DNA from: Epiperipatus broadwayi
Lineage: Eukaryota; Onychophora; Udeonychophora; Euonychophora; Peripatidae
Direction: 5' to 3'
DNA length: 64,000 bases
Assembly (NCBI GenBank): GCA_028023455.1
Contig: JAQFVV010000012.1
Span: 9,212,499-9,276,498 of the forward strand
The translations under genes and the position numbers were made by a program. Below, piece after piece: positions 58,977-64,000 of the stretch (within the stretch, counting starts at the first letter, position 1; the number at the start of each line of letters is the position of its first letter). The notes under the pieces are model-generated. The model was given only the letters and a program-made list of their open reading frames with translations. It did no database searches and was not told the origin of the DNA.

Positions 58977-61286
58977 CGTTAGGCTGGTCGGTGATCATTC
59001 TCTTATTTAAATTTTTCCAGGAAGAAAATACTTCCTTTCCGTTCCATTAGTCAAAGGGCGTAAGACTTGCCAAATGCAAGCCGCCATAGGACTTCGACCA
59101 TCGACTAGCAATCATCTTTCAATTTTACTCACTGCCTTGTAATTCGTCAGTACCATTGCGTCCTTGTTTCAGTAAAACCCGCTCCGTGCTCGTAATTCGT
59201 GATGGAGTGATTTAAATTAAAGTCGAACCAATCCTCAAGTATATTTCGTTTAAATCAGTTCTCAAATCAAGATTAAAGTTATGCCTTGAAATACGTTTTG
59301 CTCTTCAGGAATAGATTTCCGAATGTGGGAATAAATCTCACATTCCACCGTAATAAAAGTAGAATACCCATTTCCGTTCTTAATAAATACCTTTATCTGC
59401 CCTTATATTTCTCGTTGGGGGCATAGACATAGAATTCCATGTCGTGTAATACTTGTTGGCATATGATAAGGACCGCCATTCTTATTATATTTATAAATTC
59501 TTTTAAAGACTAGAGATCACTAATGCAATCCATATTTTATTGAACAAAACAAATTATTATTAGTATTAAATATTTTCTAACATACTTGGTTTCTTAGTTC
59601 ATCATTCTTTTGATAATTATTTAAATGTTAATACTCGCTGTCTGTGTTGGCAACCCGAACATACATATGATTAGATTTAAAAAGTATTCAAAGTAATTAA
59701 TTATTAGATATTCGTGTCAGTGCAAGGAGTCTCTAGTCATCACCAACCGTTGAGCTAGTTCTTGGCGCATAGCACTGTGCCGTCGATTTCTGCTATCTGA
59801 GCTGTTGAGTTGGGTTTGAATTCGGTTTTGGTTAAGCTGAGTTTGAATCGGATTTGATTTGCGGTGGTGGTGGTTGTCGACCGGTACATGGTTATGTTTT
59901 TGGCTGCCCAATCGTTGTGGCTCGACTTAATAAACCCCACACATGCCCTGGAGATTAGAATTGTGATTTTAGTTACTCAGTTAATTGAAATCCCAATAAA
60001 GTAATTGTTTCTGTAGAGTGATATTTTTTTTTAAAAAAAAAAAAGTGTTATATATATACTGAAATGATTTAATAAATTAAAATATCATTTTCTAATTCTT
60101 TCTTATAAAAATGTTTTCAAGATTATTTTTTTAAATGTTCGTTCAGTAAAAGATTCGTTAGTTAAAATAATTATTCATATGTATATATATTAATTATACG
60201 TGTACTATATCAGTATATATATTATACGTTTGTGTTTATACGCGTTCATGACAGTAAGAAAATTATCGTTAGCAAAGTAGTAAGAGTCCATAGATCAAAG
60301 CATAGGGGTAAAATAAATGAAATATTTTGTCTGTGTCAAAATTAATTTTGTTCATCTCAGTCGTTATAATTAAAAATATCCAATATGATAGCATAAAAGT
60401 CTTAATTTTACAGTATTGCTTGCTAGCACATATATTTAATGTTCGCTCTGTATTTTTAGTAACCTCAAAGCAGGTGAAGCCCTTTGTGTACACCAAGCAG
60501 CCAGATGCAGTTGGCAAAATGCTTAAATGGTTTGCACGCTTTCATGCTAGCAAGATTTAGAATAATATCTCCAATAAAAGTTCTTGTAATATTAATTTTG
60601 ACATTTTTTTTGGTGTTAAAGCCTCATGCTTAGTAAAAATGAAGTAGTGAACTCTTATATTTAAACTCAGGTCATGAACGCGTTAGCTGTTATTAAATAA
60701 TATTACTCATCATCAATTCAATTGTTTTATCAAAAGTTAAGTCAATCATATGTGGTTTGGGGGTCAATGGGTTATATCACATGCCCTATTGATCTCATTT
60801 TGCTCACTGGCGCCCATATAAATAAATTTGTCAGCAAAATTGATTGTCAGCACAGTAGTGGGTCAATCGCCATAATAAAAAAAACCAAGTGTGTTCAATA
60901 CAGAATGATTTGTTGTATCTGCTAATACATAATATTTGTATATCACTGTAGTTTTTTTTTTCAGACATGGGAGAACAGAACCGTTGAACAAAGGGAAAGT
61001 GAATAATGTTTTTTTTTCTTATCTTTAATATTTTGAATACATGTCTCACTCAAACAGTTAATATAAAGAGCCAACCAAGAAAACGTAGGTAAACCAAAAA
61101 AGGCAGATTACATAGATTGGGGAAATAATATGCAGCAGCTAGTGAAGATTGGGACAATGGACCTGTAGTCAGAGACCTAGTTAAAATTTACTAAAGAAAA
61201 AAAATATTATTTAAGCATACAGAGAGTCTATAAGTTGATTTGCAGTGTTTATTGATTGTTATTACATTATTTTCTTGTTTTCAAAA
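58977..61286 (+). other. LTR remainder and 5' internal region without coding capacity
   Basis: This covers the rest of the 5' LTR and the leader. TGGCAACCCGAACA at 59648-59661 is a possible primer-binding site: it resembles the tRNA-Lys-type site in TGGC and CCCGAACA but has an extra base, and the expected CA just before it is missing. If real, the LTR would be about 2.3 kb. A less A+T-rich block follows at 59710-59940 with many CCACCACC- or TTGGGTTTGAATTCGG-like repeats on the minus strand. AATAAA occurs at 59927. Small frames (60327-60560 and 60722-60925) are not recognised. Confidence 0.4.
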
Positions 61287-62063
61287 ATGGGAAAAGACAC
61301 TTTCCAAACGATCCTTAGAGAAATGAGAGAACACCGAAAGGTACTGATGATGATGATGGAAAGGTTTGTAAGGATGGATGAAGCACGAGGCATCCGAGCC
61401 AACTCAAACCCAGAGAATGTAAAGCTTCAGCAAGACATAAATCCCTCTGAAGCCCCAACAATAGATGATGAAGATGATCAGGCCACACCAAAGGAAGTTG
61501 TAGATAGCAAGGAAGACGACAATGGTGAGGATGAGTCTAATTACGCAACAGGGGAAGAAGCTGATATAGATATAGAGAAAGATATAAATCCCTCTGAAGC
61601 CCCAAAAATAGATGATAAAGATGATCAGGCCACACCAAAGGAAGTTGTAGATAGCAAGGAAGGCGACAGTGGTGAGGATGAGTCCAATTATGAAACAGTG
61701 GAGGAAGCTGATATAGATATAGAGAAAGAAAAAGATGTTCAGACCACTAGTCAAATGAAATTAAAAGTGGAAATGGGACAGATGATGAGTCCTCAACTTA
61801 GTATGAAGAGGTTACAGACGCCAATGCCTGGATCCTTGATACAGATTCAGACCTTCAAAGAAGACCCAGGAGAGAAACCCATCGTTCATAGAGATAATGT
61901 TAAAGAATTGTTTTCTGTGCATTCGGTCGCAGAAAAGGCCATAGAACAAATGACAGCAATAGACTATGGGAACTTGACGACAACCAGGGAAGACCAGGAC
62001 TATGACCATTACAATGACAGACAGTTAAAACCATATGTACCACCTGATCCAGGGAAACAATAA
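61287..62063 (+). CDS. Unrecognised acidic protein with internal duplication, in the LTR element
   Basis: This 258-residue ORF is the only substantial frame of the LTR element. The frame is open 14 codons further upstream, but the first ATG is at 61287 in a good context (AAAAATGG). Residues 1-40 are predicted helical and Met-rich (FQTILREMREHRKV then MMERFVRMDE). Residues about 50-147 are two tandem 49-residue units (DINPSEAP..DD.DDQATPKE, then EEADIDIEK), very acidic and probably disordered. The C-terminal third contains IQTFKEDPGEKPIVHRDNVK and ends near YVPPDPGKQ. No zinc knuckle, protease, RT, signal peptide or membrane segment is visible. The helical N-terminus loosely recalls Gag N-termini of Ty3-type elements, but this is weak. 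It sits about 270 bp before the 3' LTR, where an env or accessory gene would lie. Function unknown. Confidence 0.7.
   Translation: MGKDTFQTILREMREHRKVLMMMMERFVRMDEARGIRANSNPENVKLQQDINPSEAPTIDDEDDQATPKEVVDSKEDDNGEDESNYATGEEADIDIEKDINPSEAPKIDDKDDQATPKEVVDSKEGDSGEDESNYETVEEADIDIEKEKDVQTTSQMKLKVEMGQMMSPQLSMKRLQTPMPGSLIQIQTFKEDPGEKPIVHRDNVKELFSVHSVAEKAIEQMTAIDYGNLTTTREDQDYDHYNDRQLKPYVPPDPGKQ
61434..61727 (+). repeat. 147-bp in-frame tandem duplication
   Basis: Two units, 61434-61580 and 61581-61727, are exactly 147 bp (49 codons) each and nearly identical at the DNA level. The unit starts GAYATAAATCCCTCTGAAGC and ends GATATAGAGAAA. Several of the few differences change amino acids (for example T to K, E to K, D to G, N to S). 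Confidence 0.95.
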
Positions 62064-62322
62064 GACAAACTGTAATGACAGATATATATACAGAAGACCA
62101 ACTGACATGACCCTAGGAAAATGAGAATTGATTATCGGACCGATTTATTATAAACCCATTTATAAGTTGAATATTCAAAAAAATGGATCGCAGTGAGACA
62201 TGTACAATTTGTAGCTTGGGCAGGTTAGATTATTCACGCTAATGCTGTTCTCCCAGAGTCTATACACTTATGCAACTATATCCTGCGTAAGTAAAGTCAT
62301 TTTTTTTTCATTGTTTTTTTTT
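62064..62322 (+). other. 3' internal region between ORF and polypurine tract
   Basis: Non-coding, with no recognisable motif except T-rich runs immediately before the polypurine tract. Confidence 0.5.
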
Positions 62323-62336
62323 GAAGTGAAAAGAAA
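62323..62336 (+). promoter_or_regulatory. Polypurine tract
   Basis: GAAGTGAAAAGAAA (one T among purines) directly abuts the TG of the second LTR. A T-rich stretch lies just upstream, as is common. It is the expected primer site for plus-strand DNA synthesis in LTR elements. Confidence 0.75.
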
Positions 62337-64000
62337 TGAAGCAGTCGGATCTGAGTTCGATCCTAGCTTCATGTTAGTTACCCTAATACTAACCTTAAAT
62401 TTCCGATGCAATGGGGCTTTATACGTTCAATCCACGCTAATTTCCATAATGAATAATTTATTTCAAATGTGTATTAAAATCAATTAGTTTCAGTTTAAAA
62501 TTGAGCAATTCTCTTAATAAATTCATGATAAAATATTCATGAATTTATATATATTACAATTGCGTGGATTGTGCGTATATATTTGTAAATATTTAAATAT
62601 ATATAATTTTCGAAAGTTTCATTGTGTCGGGAATACTTGTTTTTTTTTTTGTACTTTTAAATAATTTGTTAAAGTTTGCGATTAAAAGCTACATTCCTTC
62701 CATGGGCTTTCAAATTCTCAAAAACAACAGTAAAGTTTTATTAATTAAAAAAAGATAAGAATTCAATTTCTAATTAAAATCATTTCAGATTTTAAAAATT
62801 AGTCTAATTAGGAAAGGAATTCAATAATTAGTTTGAAAGCCTTACCGAAGGAATGTATTGGAAAACAACTAATTGATAATAAAATGAGCGCTAGCCTTAA
62901 GGCATCTGGACAATATATATAGCCCTGAAAAGTCAGAAAAAAGAGAGATCAAGCTTTGTTGTAGAGTAGTGCAGTGAACTCTGTGCGTATAATAATTGTA
63001 TTTCATCATGATAGTCGGCTAAAACATCAGGAATCTGGCTACGGTTCCTAAAGTCCTGAGAAATCTTCAATGGAGCTGCTGAACCGTTTTCCGGATCGAT
63101 AATTCCGCTAAAATAATGAAAGCTACTAAAATACTACTCCAGTAGTTAACCAATGATGCCTACGTTTTCAACAACTTGGAGGTGTAACTTAAGGACCAGC
63201 GGAAGGGGTAATATGAACGTTAAACTTTCTGGCCAGTTCGAATTTTATTTTATACTCCTCCTATTTAAGAGCTCTTTATTATTTAATGTAAATCTTTATA
63301 AAATGCTAATATAAATTTATATTGTAATTCTTTCAATCTCTAGTCTTTAAACTTTTTCTTTTCTTACCTGGCGGTTCGTTTAATATATATATGTTGGTGT
63401 GCTTTATTAATGTCGTATTTAAAAATTATATGCCAATAATCTTTCGACTCGATGAGCCCTTTGATTCCATTTGCCTCACGCAAATAATATAACATTAATT
63501 TCCAATAGTAATTCTCACCCATTAGAACTAAATTTGAAAGTTCTATTAATCATCGAGTCGAAAGAAAATATTACATGTTTATTATTTGATAATTGGCAAA
63601 TAATAAACTATTAGCTTCATTTTTCACCTATGTCCCCAGCTACTAAGTTACAATTGTTTATATACTCACAAAATGTTATAATATTGATTTCTTGTTCTAC
63701 TAATATATATTTATTCGAATATAACCTTAAATGTTTTTATTGCCAAAAAGGGTCGATAAAGGGTTAAATGTATTTTAATTCCATTTTTGTTATTTTAAAT
63801 TGATATTCAGGAAGGGCACGAATATTAAGGCATAATTAAGATAGTTTATAAATGTTTTCAAAATAGTTCGATAAAGCTCGTTTGACTTTAATTAATTGGT
63901 CAAGTCATCACGTAGAGCATTCTACATGGGTTTTATTTTTCAACGATGACTATCAAGTCATCATCATCAAATGTTGCTGACGTAGGGCCATCTTCCGCTC
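62337..64000 (+). repeat. 3' LTR, truncated by window end
   Basis: It matches 57310-58976 with about five substitutions, one T-run length change and one two-base change, so divergence is near 0.3-0.4 percent over 1.66 kb by eye. This indicates recent insertion or gene conversion. Confidence 0.8.

Larger units (their letters stand above)
57310..64000 (+). mobile_element. LTR element with very long LTRs, continues past window end
   Basis: A direct repeat begins with TG at 57310 and again at 62337 (offset 5027). The first 1.66 kb can be compared, and it differs by about five substitutions and two small length changes. A polypurine tract (GAAGTGAAAAGAAA, 62323-62336) sits immediately before the second copy, which sets plus-strand orientation. 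Insertion into the PLE is proven by the break at 57309/57310, where the intact PLE reads on. The region between the LTRs encodes no reverse transcriptase, protease or integrase that I can find, only the ORF at 61287-62063, so the element appears non-autonomous. The LTR end and right target duplication lie outside view. A tandem duplication of host DNA is the alternative, but the polypurine tract and insertion point argue against it. Confidence 0.75.

Noticed and set aside
58961-59940. Exact LTR end and primer-binding site
   Set aside because: TGGCAACCCGAACA at 59648 is only an imperfect match and is not preceded by CA; reported as a weak candidate rather than a boundary.
61404-61754. Open minus-strand frame of 116 codons, hydrophobic
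   Set aside because: It is the antisense shadow of the acidic ORF and its duplication; its repeats mirror the plus-strand 147-bp units.
57310-64000. Plain tandem duplication of host DNA
   Set aside because: The repeat starts with TG exactly at a break in the PLE and is preceded in the second copy by a polypurine tract; an LTR element explains both, though the right end is unseen.

Overview
The window is very A+T-rich eukaryotic DNA. It has homopolymer and TA runs, no operon-like gene packing and almost no intact long ORFs. Recognisable coding matter is nearly all transposable-element remains typical of an invertebrate animal genome: Penelope-like elements (PLEs) with GIY-YIG endonuclease, RTE-type LINEs, a mariner fossil, a hAT fossil and a long-terminal-repeat element. 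I cannot name the species. A mollusc (for example a cephalopod) or a chelicerate would fit, but this is only an impression from element content.

Layout. 1-7.4 kb is mostly featureless. It holds one exon-like segment with plausible splice sites (1500-1642), a decayed copy of that segment (5838-5955), and a GC-richer island with a degenerate minisatellite (3780-4535). 7.5-8.3 kb holds repeats carrying a type I hammerhead-ribozyme fold. 8.3-17.8 kb is gene-poor with SINE/tRNA-like scraps. 17.84-18.85 kb is a 5'-truncated RTE LINE. 21.56-22.59 kb is a hAT transposase fossil. 23.9-28.7 kb is a decayed PLE with inverted ends, flanked on both sides by hammerhead-bearing repeats and broken by a nested insertion. 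30.7-31.25 kb is a LINE 3' fragment. 34.7-36.1 kb is a long-TIR, non-coding element. 36.4-37.7 kb is a mariner fossil. 39.95-41.34 kb is a diverged 705-bp tandem duplication. 42.4-43.4 kb is another inverted cluster of hammerhead repeats.

46.4-50.2 kb is a second PLE family in partial-tandem (pseudo-LTR) arrangement. Its upstream partial copy is interrupted by a compact 608-bp insertion with an 11-bp target duplication, 72-bp inverted repeats and one GIY-YIG-like ORF. 54.56-57.31 kb has two head-to-head copies of the same PLE family. The plus-strand copy is interrupted at 57310 by a young LTR element that runs past the window end: LTRs longer than 1.66 kb and nearly identical, a TATA box, a polypurine tract, and a single unrecognised acidic ORF with an internal 49-residue duplication.

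How it fits together. The window is a nest of retroelements. PLEs supply reverse transcriptase and GIY-YIG nuclease. Small repeats with self-cleaving-ribozyme folds sit beside them, as expected for PLE terminal repeats or retrozymes. The most interesting items are the hammerhead families (7.5-8.3, 24.0, 28.6 and 42.4-43.4 kb), the GIY-YIG mini-element (49301-49908), and the long-LTR element with an orphan ORF (57310 to beyond 64000).
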